Source of the DNA: Nemertoderma westbladi
Taxonomy: Eukaryota; Xenacoelomorpha; Nemertodermatida; Nemertodermatidae
Assembly: GCA_032718475.1 (NCBI GenBank)
Contig: JAUCBJ010000661.1
Span: forward strand, 1 to 64,000
Direction of reading: 5' to 3'
DNA length: 64,000 nucleotides
Position numbers and translations under genes: made by a program. Position 1 is the stretch's first letter, and every line of letters begins with the position of its first letter. The notes beneath the pieces are model-generated. The model was not told the DNA's origin. It saw nothing but the letters and a program-made list of their open reading frames with translations, and did not search any database. Shown piece by piece: positions 56,101 through 64,000 of this stretch.

Positions 56101-57412
56101 GCATCTGCTCGAGCAGGAGATCCATCCCCCGCCGTCTCTCATCCACCCACTCGACCGCCGAAGCGGGAGCCGCCAACATAGTAGCGGGTAGACGAGGGAC
56201 AATGGGCGACAAATCATTGATATTTCGCTCGGAGTCCAGGACAGGAACTGTCTCAGGGGCTGTTCTGCTGGGCACAGGTAGTTTAGTGCTGTGCAAAGGG
56301 AATTTAGAGTTGGTTTCTGGAAGTACAGGGGTCTCTATCACAGAGGGGGTGGATTCGAGAACAGGCCTAATTATTTCAGGCTCATCTACTATAGTAGGGA
56401 GTCTTTTTACTCTAATAATTCGGTCTGTGGGTTCTGTACTACCTAAGTCCGTGCTAGCTAGTTGCCTTCTCACAGCTGGGGGCAAATCAGGCAATTTCTG
56501 ACGGTGGGGCATTCTTCTACGCCTGCTTAGACGAGATCTATTTCCTCCGCCTTCAGGATCGGTGGTATCGCCTTCATCAGATGATGTAAATCCCTGCCTT
56601 TTGGGAGTAGATCGACTTATCATCTGCATCTGACTAGCTGTTAACTGTTTATTTATGTAGTCTTGCTTCTCTTGAAGATTTTCCAACTCTAGTTGGGTGG
56701 TCTCTTCAGACGCTCTCCGTTCTGCTTCTGCCACTGCCTCTGCCGCTTTTCTTTCCGCTTCTGCCGCTGCTTGCTTTCTTTCCGCTTCTACCTCTTTTCT
56801 TTCAGCTTCTACCTCTTTTATTTCCGCTTCTGCCGCTGCCATTGCCGCTTTCCTTTCCACTTCTGCCGCTTTTCTTTCTGCTTCGGCCGCCTTTCTTTCC
56901 ACTTCTGCCGCTGCCATTGCCGCTTTCCTTTCCACTTCGGCCGCTTTTCTTTCCGCTTCGGCCGCCTTTCTTTCAGCCTCTGCCTCTGCCGCTGCCGCTG
57001 CCGCTGCCTCTTTTCTTTCAACTTCTGCCGCTGCCGCTGCTGCTGTCTTTCTGTCGTCTATACGTTTTTTCTTTACCTGTTCTTCTTGGACCCTAGCGAT
57101 GCGGATGCTTTCATCAAATTTAGCTTGATTCGCAGCTAACATTTCCGCATCTATTGCGTCCAACACAAGCTTGGCTCCTTCACTATTAGGGCGAAGTCCA
57201 GACAGCCGTCTCCTCAACTCTTCGTCACCTAGAAATCGTTGATAGTCTGACAGATAGATGTCAATAGCGTCCCTCTTCTGCGGTTTCTCTGCTGGCGCTT
57301 CGCTTTCCACTTGAGAAAAGGTAGCGTCTGTTGATTCTCCGTGGGTTGAGCGCTCAGCCAGCTGAAATTTCCACTGGGCCGTTCCTTGAACCTTGAGACT
57401 CACCCGCTGTGT
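53117..57412 (-). CDS. BEL-A2 gag-protease fusion with RT and integrase deleted
   Basis: One uninterrupted frame of more than 1400 codons runs from the gag coiled-coil region to the natural pol stop. In order: long AERKAAEVERKAA-type repeat, basic patch, Pro-rich stretch, DUF1759 capsid core, the Cys clusters (CALCDGPHRLIVC, CYNCLRQGHQRRTC, CAKCGAKHH), and the protease LLDSGSTGTFID. Then a junction near 53760 joins the end of the DUF1758 region directly to late RNase H (DQWRHCP). A second junction near 53280 joins the region before integrase to the last 50 residues of pol. Both deletions (about 1.8 and 1.4 kb relative to BEL-A) keep the frame. The first Met of the frame (57439) is not the gag start; the start at 58193 is separated by a 32-nt deletion near 57412. 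Confidence 0.88.
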   Translation of the reverse strand, partial: TQRVSLKVQGTAQWKFQLAERSTHGESTDATFSQVESEAPAEKPQKRDAIDIYLSDYQRFLGDEELRRRLSGLRPNSEGAKLVLDAIDAEMLAANQAKFDESIRIARVQEEQVKKKRIDDRKTAAAAAAEVERKEAAAAAAAEAEAERKAAEAERKAAEVERKAAMAAAEVERKAAEAERKAAEVERKAAMAAAEAEIKEVEAERKEVEAERKQAAAEAERKAAEAVAEAERRASEETTQLELENLQEKQDYINKQLTASQMQMISRSTPKRQGFTSSDEGDTTDPEGGGNRSRLSRRRRMPHRQKLPDLPPAVRRQLASTDLGSTEPTDRIIRVKRLPTIVDEPEIIRPVLESTPSVIETPVLPETNSKFPLHSTKLPVPSRTAPETVPVLDSERNINDLSPIVPRLPATMLAAPASAVEWVDERRRGMDLLLEQMQETVQQFKGTVRESRLELQEVQQSIALECDKLVNTQKGIPPPPVTMCQPVRSEVFHAQGVEPTRIYTASEVETPIVNPIKGNYKPVDNDIPYRPDHNPRNLYTDNSILNNTMAQESFTRQMARTEARQAVKVGEIVKFNGDEMKWLPFNEYYKDNIQNSVLSNREKLRFLIECLEGSPKLMALKFIGHPDGLRQVWDTLNIRYGNRNNIARYLYAKLVAPRKFISSGIIEFSDEIQEICRQLDWLGKSHEYQSSMVIGAVASTLPKGGVGTCWDKKVLYMMEQQRRDPTMADLMSFLDGEVKLQLLKQSREKTPENKVSEKPVSRRKVTPVCYTDDGESQASQEEDSGKDTERSYYVNKAPKDISKFKSRTNDRREQVTKTPPTSPNRVHGRKPEERTRVHNVTQGKVSNIKPKCALCDGPHRLIVCDTFLKKSLKDRREVMWDKRLCYNCLRQGHQRRTCYSDARCAKCGAKHHILLHTDFERNSPSQVSEPELHVQFSDVNDTDQSSEMEGFYTDEFSDENESCYLINTAVYRALTYEKETDSELPLTTPDRQPSWKAPTSNVGIREFPVVQLRVHGPEKSYIVNALLDSGSTGTFIDKELAEDIFAGQLKFRTKLNLSGIMQVWKSTIATDYYVGALSTPQDELGEHSIRSVKMVAIKNFATSQVEPYNWDEDDFTQQHEIPRFNTDYPGVQILIGQNAHEALETLEKRPARPQPLQTYAGRTRVGWYFTGPSRRTLLERLPKDQVHQDSEWEEDISEGETTTTEGTPYSSDNDDINSNVDQWRHCPETINLAYISSRGATPQELTDTPDWLGGPDFLSKEDEWPPHLTTAEIRQAKGAEKVKPKTRTSKSRLFKPVIDLSVLHISRDDAVDLNSPTSNRSVVEIRERDWRSGTPDVSQGLSPILPGVMDHYSSWNRLCKAVVYLKRCFYRYYSRTKRKPGIIFETQQLNRPVGRLCLLERDRELSGNYGRQDTLPTTTSLIQQTSRDSPT

Positions 57413-58193
57413 CCTGTCTTCTTTTCGAAGCTTCCTCAAAGGCCGATAGGATTAGTCTGATTCTTAGAATTCTTTCTCTAACTTGATAAAGCAGCTCTCC
57501 CTGCTCTTGAGGTCCTTGGGGTTGTTGAAACAGTTGTTCCTCTAATCGCTCCAAAGAGCTGAAGAATCCCTGTACATATCCTGCTGCCAACCTCTTCCAC
57601 ACAGCTGGATCACTAGTGTCTTTTGTCACTCCCATCCTGTGTATGTCTTCCCAGGCAGCTTCCGATAAGTCAAACTGGAGTCCGGGTCCGGGGAAGTTCC
57701 ATTGCGACTCGACAATAGACTTCAGTTCCTCCCTTGTGTATCCCGCATAACTGTCCTTGGTTGATCGCTTACTTCTCGCCCAATCAATTTGGTGTTCCTC
57801 CACCGCAATCAATACCCTAGTGAGTACGGCTGCAGGAAGAATGAGAAGTGGATCCGAATATACCGCATCTGCCATCTTTGCTCCGCGCTCGGGTGTCAAC
57901 TCTACAGTATCTGAACTACTGGAGCTATCGGTCCGCTGAGAAATAAGTTCTCGGCTCGGGTGTTGCTGCTGTTTAACAGCTGCTTCTTGGTCCCGCTTGA
58001 CTTGAGCCCGAGTGCCTATGATAGACCTACGATGTTTGACTAGCCTAGGGTCTGATACTACTACTGGAGGGATGACCTTTCTTACAGTAGGAGGTGAGTT
58101 GAACTTCGGTCTCAAACGTTCAGCACTCCAATCTGGGTCACAGATGGTTGTATCTAGGAGACTGTCTGACAGGTTTTGCTTTGTGTCAGACAT
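57413..58193 (-). pseudogene. BEL-A2 gag, N-terminal segment
   Basis: The frame starts at the conserved gag ATG (MSDTKQNLSDSLLD) and is open for about 260 codons. It has no stop where BEL-A has TGA, showing the ancestral Arg codon. A 32-nt deletion relative to BEL-A near 57412 then shifts it out of phase with the long downstream frame, after which it soon ends. So this copy also cannot make full-length Gag by standard decoding. Confidence 0.85.
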
Positions 58194-60118
58194 GTTTGTT
58201 TATACAGTTGAATGCCTACTGCTAGAACTACAGTTAAAGCAAGTCTAGTAATTCAGTATCAACTATAAGCCTAGTAATTAATTACCGATATCGTTACTCA
58301 GTGTAACGTGATATATATACACAATATATTAGAATACCGGTATACACTTATAGTATATATATAAGTATTATTACAGACTAGGTTTGTCACAGAATACCGG
58401 TATATAATTTCAGCGCAAGTATATATAAATATATAATAAGCCTACTGTGAATACCGGTATAACACTTACACTTATAGTATATATAAATATAAGTATAATT
58501 ATAGACTAGAATTAATTACAGAATACCGGTATATAATTTCAGCTTAAATTTATAGAAATAAATATAATAAGCCTATCGTAAATACCGGTATGTCAATTAT
58601 TTTAGAATAATTGAATTTCTGAATTTTAGGGGTTACTTAGTTACTTTACTTTACTTTATTACCGTTATTTAAGCAGTATTCCAACTGATATTAAGACCCA
58701 ATTGATGTATGACAGGCCTACTGTTTTATAAATCGGTTTGAGTTGATTTATAATATATATATATATACCCTTTAATGGGTTTTTGTCAATGTTTGTAATA
58801 AATGTTATTATTTCTGGTAAGGAATCACTACACAGAAGCTAGACGCTCTCAGTGGAGTGCTACCTATTGTTTTGGACACTAAAACAAATAATTCTACTTG
58901 CCTAAGTTACTTATTACTATAAATTATATATAATTGCGGGGTGAGATTACAATCTCTAATTAAACACAAAAATTACACGTACGAATTTTTAGGGTTAATT
59001 TTACAAGAAATCTACAAACCAGCCTAACAAGGGGTTAGAATTTCTGGTTATTACAAACGGACAGGATACTACGGTATTTGAAAATAATAAAGCAGTAGTA
59101 AATATATTGCGTTGTCCAGATAGGAAAATACCACCGTCTGACGACTTATAGCCGTAGCGCTATAAGTACTACGTTATGTACCCGGAATGTCCCTACCTAG
59201 AAGTTAATTACCGCGGCCAACCAGAGCCAACGTGCCTATTAACCACTTTACAACACAAATATACTGCCTACACACTAATTACCTTCGGAAAGCACTGTAC
59301 ACTAAACCCTAAATTAGGTACAAGTACTTATACAACAAATAACCAGCAGTTAAAAATACTTGTACAGCTAAAAGAACCACGGTATCTGCCGGAGTGACCA
59401 GAGCATAAAATCACCAGTCTTCACCTACGCCAAACAGCCCTGATGTAGTACCGGGGTTAATTTAACTATAACGGTATGTATAACAAGCACAATTACTGTA
59501 GGAATGAACTTGGGGTGGTGTATGTTGTGAATAATCGCATAAACTCTGAATAATAAATATTACGCTACCCGTACAGACTACACAAACAAAATACAAACCA
59601 AATGCTGGCAGACTACTATCAAGCCTAAATAAACTACAGTATGTGCAGACTCCGAAATGGTTAGTTAGTATGCGTTCTAACCGAGTAGTACGACTTATTC
59701 TTTCGGGGGGGATTTACCTTACAGCACTGGATGCCCCCACGTTCCTAACTAGTACTTTATCGGACATACACTCTACACACACTGCAATCTCTTCAGACTT
59801 AACAACAATCAGACAACAATCCAGCCTACAAATTACTTGTACAATCTGAGCAGGCTTACACGCCTTCTGCTCAATATTAACCTAGAAATAAATAAAACTG
59901 ACAGTAATAAGTAAACCATACAAAGGAATAAGGGGTGATCAATCCCTAATCCCCTAACAGCCTACACTATACAATATATCACAATCGAAATAATACTAGT
60001 ACCTGTACTGCTGTAAGTACCGGTTCGGGTGGTTAGGCAGTCAGGCCTACTGGTTACCGGTCGACCGGTACTTTTACCTTTATTGCCTACATTGCAATAA
60101 AGAAGCAATGACTGTTAT
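58194..60118 (-). other. BEL-A2 5' leader
   Basis: 1.9-kb non-coding leader colinear with BEL-A 28327-30225, including the ACCGGT-containing tandem repeats (58310-58600) and several conserved short blocks near 59100-59400. No long frame. Confidence 0.75.
58310..58600. repeat. ACCGGT-containing tandem repeats in the BEL-A2 leader
   Basis: Degenerate units with GAATACCGGTAT and TATATATAAGTAT blocks, matching the array at 28440-28720. Confidence 0.7.
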
Positions 60119-61294
60119 TGTTCGCGCGTTTAGACCTTTAGCAGTTTAACCTGCCAAATTTAGGTGTCTTCTAGGTTATAAATCGACTTCAGCCTATAAC
60201 AAGTATTTGATACACATAAAGCTACATTAGCTGAAGCCAGCCTATGCGCGAACATTCACCCACAGTTAAGGGAGACTGGATTCGGATGCTCTGACCTTAT
60301 TGCGGTGTAGACCTACTGTATTATTCGATTGATCGTTAATATATAATCTCTGACAAATATTATTCACTTTCGGGAAATTTTAACAGTTCCTTTAGGACGT
60401 GGCGCTCTAAATATGTAAACAGAGTTATGACTTACACTAAACACAATGGGATGGCTAATGATTCATGTATAAAGCGCATTCTTTAGGAAATGCTTTGTTA
60501 TCTGTCATAATCATACACACTACCGCACACTGCTGCACACTGATCTGCCGACCTTCACTAAATTTGATCATATATAAGGAGAACAGCAACTGACACATGT
60601 AGGGCCTATGAAATAGCATTCAATTCACTCCAAAACCACTATAATGTAAGTCGCAATTGCTATATGTAACCGGTCTCTCTAACCTTCAGTATATCAAGAA
60701 GATTGGGGTTTTCTGATTATTTATCGATATTCTCCAAATATAACAACATATCCATCAACTGATACAATTAATAACCGACAGTAAATAGCAGTAAAATAAT
60801 GCGGTGTTTGTATGTGATCAGGTTTGACAATATGACAATATGATAACAGTTATAAGTTTCTATGATCAAAGCCGTTCTAATGTTTGGCTAAAGTCTGAAA
60901 CACAGAATAATTCCACAGCCGATGTTCTGGGCTCAGGAAAAAAGGTAAACAAAGACCATAATGCATTGCGCGATTTCCCGGAGGCTTCTGTACAAATAAA
61001 ATGAAAATCGCTCTGATTGGTCGAGCCGAACAAAGAACAAAGAAAGCCAAAAGCTCCACATCGACATATCAGCTGATAGATGTCTTCATCTGAACTACAC
61101 TGTATTAAGAGTATTTTGGTGCATTGCGGCATAAAATCGCTAGTTATGTCCGCTAAAGTACACATACAGAAAAATGGCTTTTTATGTCCACTAAACACCT
61201 ACACAGTAAGAAAACGGCTTTTTATGTGCGCTAAAACATCTACACAGTACTTTGCGGGGAAAATGACTAGCTAGATCCGCAAAAGCCTTTACAG
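60119..61294 (-). repeat. BEL-A2 5' LTR
   Basis: 1176 bp, about 99% identical by eye to 48835-50009, followed by the GACAG target duplication. Confidence 0.94.
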
Positions 61295-61431
61295 ACAGCT
61301 TGAGGTTTCTTTGGTACCCGAACGGATACTTAGATCTTCCGCCAGAAACATACCAAATGCAGGTAAGAGTCTTCGGGGCCCGGAACAGCCCCAACTGTAC
61401 CATGTACGCCTTAAAGCAGACAGCATATTAA
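61295..61431 (+). pseudogene. BEL-B reverse transcriptase, continuation after BEL-A2
   Basis: The 45 codons after the target duplication (LRFLWYPNGYLDLPP ... QVRVFGARNSPNCTMYAL) align with LRFLWWPEGDLNQKP ... TIQAFGIISSPSNACSVV of BEL-A RT, in phase with 48829. A stop at 61429 and loss of similarity follow. The remainder of BEL-B pol, including YMDD, is missing. Confidence 0.88.
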
Positions 61432-62380
61432 TCAATAGATTACAAATTACAATATAACATACAGCGTAAAATAGTATAAAATGCGGTGTTGCGGCAATAT
61501 CAGCAGTCAGGATGTGTTGCAGTGAAAGTATGCAAACGTGTGATATGTGTGTAACGCCCTATTCATGCAATGATCTATGTAATTGTGTTACTTTTTATCA
61601 ACTTATCGACTTAAATTATGAACTCTTAATAATTAATCATTTTAATATTCTAATTGTACGGGCTAACTATCCTAACTATACTAAATATGCTAACAAGGCT
61701 AAATGTGCTAGTTATGCTAACTACTTCAAACAACTGTAGGCCCCTACGCGGTTTACATTTAGCTTAAAATAGCTACCATCAACGCAAGGGCATTGATAAG
61801 ATCTATTCTATATAAAATATTTTTTGTTCTAGAACAATTATTATTAGACTACTTAATTTGGAACTGGCTAGTTATAGGTACCCCACCCCCCTCAAATTTT
61901 TTATTGTAGCTAGTTTTTGCTATTTGCAGTTACTCACCGCGTGGTGTTACACACGTGATATATCACACTTTTTAATTTTAAATATTAAAACCCACAGTTA
62001 CATATAACGAGAGTAGAAAAGTAAAGAGTTAATAGGAAGTGGTTAAGAATTACCCGATATTGAAACATGAAACAAATAAAAAAAAATTAAAAAATACATT
62101 TTTTTATGTATTTTTTAAAATGTTTTTAGAACCGACACTATTTGTTCTAGAATTTTTTTAGTCTAGTTCTGAATTGTGCTGAATATGTTTTACAACATTT
62201 ATCAATAAGAAAAATAGTATATTTAGTTTTAATTATTTTATAAAATGTTTTAGAACACAAAATATTTGTTCTAGAACAATTTTTAGGTTTTCTAAACAAT
62301 CTAATATGTTTTATAACATGTTCATAAAATAAAAAGCAAAAACTGACTATAATAAAAATTTAATGAATCTATTAGAGCTA

Positions 62381-62450
62381 CTGAAGAGGTCTGATAGGCC
62401 GAAACGTTCGTATAGCGCTGGTTCAACCCCCGGTGACGTGGATTCTCTTT
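62381..62450 (+). ncRNA. Candidate hammerhead-ribozyme-like motif
   Basis: CTGAAGA is followed by GGTC, a five-base loop TGATA, GGCC, then GAAAC. This is the conserved CUGANGA - stem II - GAAA core with a four-pair stem II (one G-U). After it, ACGT at 62404 can pair with ACGT at 62436 as stem III. The base at the expected cleavage position is G, and stem I is not adjacent, so activity is doubtful. Such motifs are known in Penelope-like elements; a decayed Penelope end is a possible source. Confidence 0.35.
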
Positions 62451-62552
62451 TTTTTCCATTTCGGAACAACTTCTTATTATAATATTATTTATTAAAGTTT
62501 CATTAACTGCTCATCTACAATTTATTCATTTAACTATCTGGTAACGCAATTT

Positions 62553-62558
62553 ACTTAC
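62553..62558 (-). promoter_or_regulatory. Candidate 5' splice site of the glycoprotein gene
   Basis: The minus strand reads GAT followed by GTAAGT, a full consensus donor, exactly at a codon boundary. Confidence 0.65.
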
Positions 62559-63176
62559 ATCATGTATCGGCCTCATCATCCCATGGAGGTGTTGTAGATG
62601 ACAGCTCTTCACTGTAGAGGTACACAACTTCCCGCTCTCTTGACACTCTATAAACTTAAGATTCCCAGTGTTGGTAAACTCTTTTGTAGTTCCCACTTTA
62701 TTCATCACATAAATATTATCATCTACATCTCCTAAATATCCTACAACGCTACTGTCTGTCTCCACCTTTTTATCCTGTTTTGCATCGCATTTCTTTTCAT
62801 CCAGCCATTTCTTACATCTGTCGGGATCCGACACATACTCGAACTCAGTATGGTTTTCTTTTTTCACATAACCGGTATGGCCCCCAGCAAAAATGAAATT
62901 GGATCTCCCTGTATCCTCATATTCGTAGGTCCATTTCTGAATTACACACTGCCAGAAATCAATTTCATAGACCTCGACATTCCTTTTCCATATCTTTACC
63001 TTTACCTTTTTCATCTTAAGACCTCTGTCTAACTCTGGGCATCTATCTATCCGCTCCAATCGATAGAACCGATTTGGTATTTTATTTTCACAGAGATAGA
63101 GTGGCTCTTGTTTCTTCTGCTGTGATATAGAAATCCATGTATTTATGGTCACTAGTAGGAAGGGAAATAGATTCAT
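62559..63176 (-). CDS. Viral-type envelope glycoprotein gene, exon 1 (signal peptide and ectodomain)
   Basis: 206 codons from the ATG at 63176. The start MNLFPFLLVTINTWISIS is a typical signal peptide. The following ectodomain has eight or more Cys (CENKI, DRCPELD, QCVIQKW, RCKKWLD, KKCDAK, ECQES, LCTST, SCHLQH) and an N-glycosylation sequon NHT. The frame meets GTAAGT right after a complete Asp codon; reading on gives only ten more codons before a stop. There is no other membrane segment, so the piece alone would be secreted. With exon 2 (3418-1946) it gives a complete type I membrane glycoprotein of about 696 aa with a furin-type site near residue 382. The overall plan recalls chuvirus/mononegavirus-like glycoproteins; family assignment is inference. 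Confidence 0.68.
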
Positions 63177-64000
63177 CGTGATAAATAATAAGTAAGAGTG
63201 AACAGTAACTCTGTTCAACTCTGTTTTGCAACGGTAATTGAAACGATATATAATAATATTCTAGAATGTTGGGGAGAATATTAGATAACTATGACAATTA
63301 AATACGATGTTGCTTTATAATATATTATTATATAGTGGGGTCGCTTAAGTTAAAATTCGTTAATTGCCGGACAAAAGCATGTAAATGTCACTATATATGT
63401 GAAAAATGTGTAAATTAATCTGAGGCTGTGTACCAAAAAAATTGACTACTTCCCTAGCAACAGGGTGACTTTTTCATATCAACCGGGTAAAATTGGTCGT
63501 TCTGTTATTGAAACTCGCCATAAACAAAAATTACGATTATATAACTGGGTTAGTTTATAATATAAGTCTGTACATGTTTCCATAGCAACAAGGAAGCCTT
63601 TCCCTATCAACCGCTCTATTAAAATTAAATTATGATTGAAACTTGGGATAATCAACCTGTCTAGCAATATAAGTTTAAGTTTAAGTTTAAGTTTAAGTTT
63701 AATGTTTCCTCAGAACAAGCACCCAAAATACAAAAAAAAACAAAAATGTTATAACAAAGGAACATGGTTTGGCTATAGCAAAGCTAGTGTAGCCTTACCA
63801 TATTCCTATAAGAGGAGGAAACGCGGAGAACAGGTGAGATACGGGTGATGCAGGCGTATGGAGTACGATATAGCTGGGATTAAACTATTAGTTTGTTTAC
63901 CTTTACTGTAGATTGTCATGATAAATTTCTAACTGAAAGAATGCTTTATGGTTTTTCCCAGATCCAAATTTTGCATAATTGCAAATGCACTGATATATAT
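63177..64000. other. Upstream flank of the glycoprotein gene
   Basis: AT-rich, no convincing frame. A degenerate duplication of about 130 bp shares CC(C/A)TAGCAACA(G/A)GG and TATCAACCG with a following ATTGAAACT (63450-63515 and 63580-63645). AAGTTT repeats lie at 63672-63703. I see no clear TATA box for the minus strand. Confidence 0.5.
63672..63703. repeat. AAGTTT hexamer microsatellite
   Basis: About five head-to-tail AAGTTT units. No function is inferred. Confidence 0.9.

Larger units (their letters stand above)
48835..61294 (-). mobile_element. BEL-A2: second BEL-A family copy, internally deleted
   Basis: LTRs 48835-50009 and 60119-61294 begin TGTTCGCGC and end CTTTACA. The target duplication is GACAG (48830-48834 and 61295-61299). 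The 12.5-kb element keeps the leader, gag, protease, the end of pol, ORF A and parts of ORF B. It lacks RT, the A17 segment, most of RNase H and the integrase. LTRs differ by about 1% by eye, so it is young. It would need proteins from a complete BEL-A element to move. Confidence 0.93.
3419..62558 (-). other. Proposed 59-kb intron of the glycoprotein gene, filled with nested transposable elements
   Basis: On the minus strand, exon 1 ends with an Asp codon followed directly by GTAAGT (62558-62553). Exon 2 starts directly after a pyrimidine-rich stretch ending in CAG (3419 is the G). Both junctions fall between codons, so joining them keeps one frame. The intervening DNA holds the foldback element, both BEL-A copies, BEL-B, three RTE-like LINE copies, a CR1-like LINE and a Gypsy element. 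Alternative reading: the two halves were separated only by element insertion and the splice-like signals are chance. No element has ends at both exon borders, which argues for an intron. Confidence 0.6.
61432..62558. other. Remaining intron sequence of the glycoprotein gene
   Basis: Strongly AT-rich and non-coding. TTTGTTCTAGAAC-type blocks recur around 61828, 62146 and 62265, and a related GTGTTCTAGAACATT lies at 36594, possibly the same old repeat. A hammerhead-like core is at 62381-62405. Confidence 0.5.

Noticed and set aside
62559..63218. Longer exon 1 reaching to 63218
   Set aside because: That position is TTG, not ATG. The ATG at 63176 gives a cleaner signal peptide.
63636..63848. A 70-codon plus-strand frame with a Lys/Arg-rich end
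   Set aside because: The start is the AAGTTT microsatellite and TCTCTC-like low complexity; there are no conserved features.

Overview
This is eukaryotic DNA, almost certainly from an invertebrate animal genome. Everything recognisable is either a transposable element or a two-exon gene for a viral-type envelope glycoprotein. There are no rRNA genes, operons or prokaryotic genes. The element set (BEL/Pao LTR retrotransposons with DUF1759, DUF1758 and A17 modules, an RTE-like LINE ending in TAG repeats, a CR1/Jockey-like LINE, a Gypsy element, tRNA-derived sequences and a long-inverted-repeat foldback element) is typical of invertebrate animals. I cannot name the species.

Outer layer. A glycoprotein gene on the minus strand appears split into exon 1 (63176-62559: signal peptide and Cys-rich ectodomain) and exon 2 (3418-1946: furin-type site, fusion-subunit-like region, transmembrane segment, basic tail). 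A GTAAGT donor follows exon 1 and a pyrimidine-rich CAG acceptor precedes exon 2. Both junctions are phase 0, so the proposed intron is about 59.1 kb and the product about 696 aa. A minisatellite (1-1083) lies downstream of the gene.

Inside the intron. (i) A foldback element (3538-36521; 6-bp TSD TTTGAT; termini AG...CT) has arms of 1.6 and 1.9 kb meeting at an array of palindromic 22-bp units. Its left arm holds a 5'-truncated RTE-like LINE. At its centre sits a giant BEL/Pao element, BEL-A (7063-34217, minus, TSD CCTGA), about 17 kb without later insertions. BEL-A carries long LTRs, gag, pol and two accessory ORFs (A and B) downstream of pol. ORF B is split by an apparently intact, very young Gypsy element (9218-16434, TSD GTCC, identical LTRs). 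BEL-A's right LTR is split by a 2.8-kb insertion made largely of 465-bp tandem units. (ii) From 36528 to 61431 lies the decayed plus-strand BEL-B with its own insertions: a minus-strand CR1-like LINE (37740-39280), an RTE-like fragment (40396-41242), a full-length RTE-like LINE with an open 1098-aa frame (43611-47373), and a second BEL-A family copy, BEL-A2 (48835-61294, minus, TSD GACAG). BEL-A2 interrupts the BEL-B reverse transcriptase. It has lost its own RT and integrase by two deletions that preserve one long frame. (iii) The rest of the intron (61432-62558) is AT-rich and contains a hammerhead-ribozyme-like core.

Order of events read from nesting: foldback element and BEL-B first; then the LINEs and the BEL-A copies (LTRs of each pair about 1% diverged or less by eye); then the Gypsy element and the 465-bp-repeat block. 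The most notable points are the open glycoprotein gene spanning this nest, the giant BEL-A architecture with unexplained accessory ORFs, and the foldback element whose ends resemble Polinton/Maverick ends although it encodes nothing.
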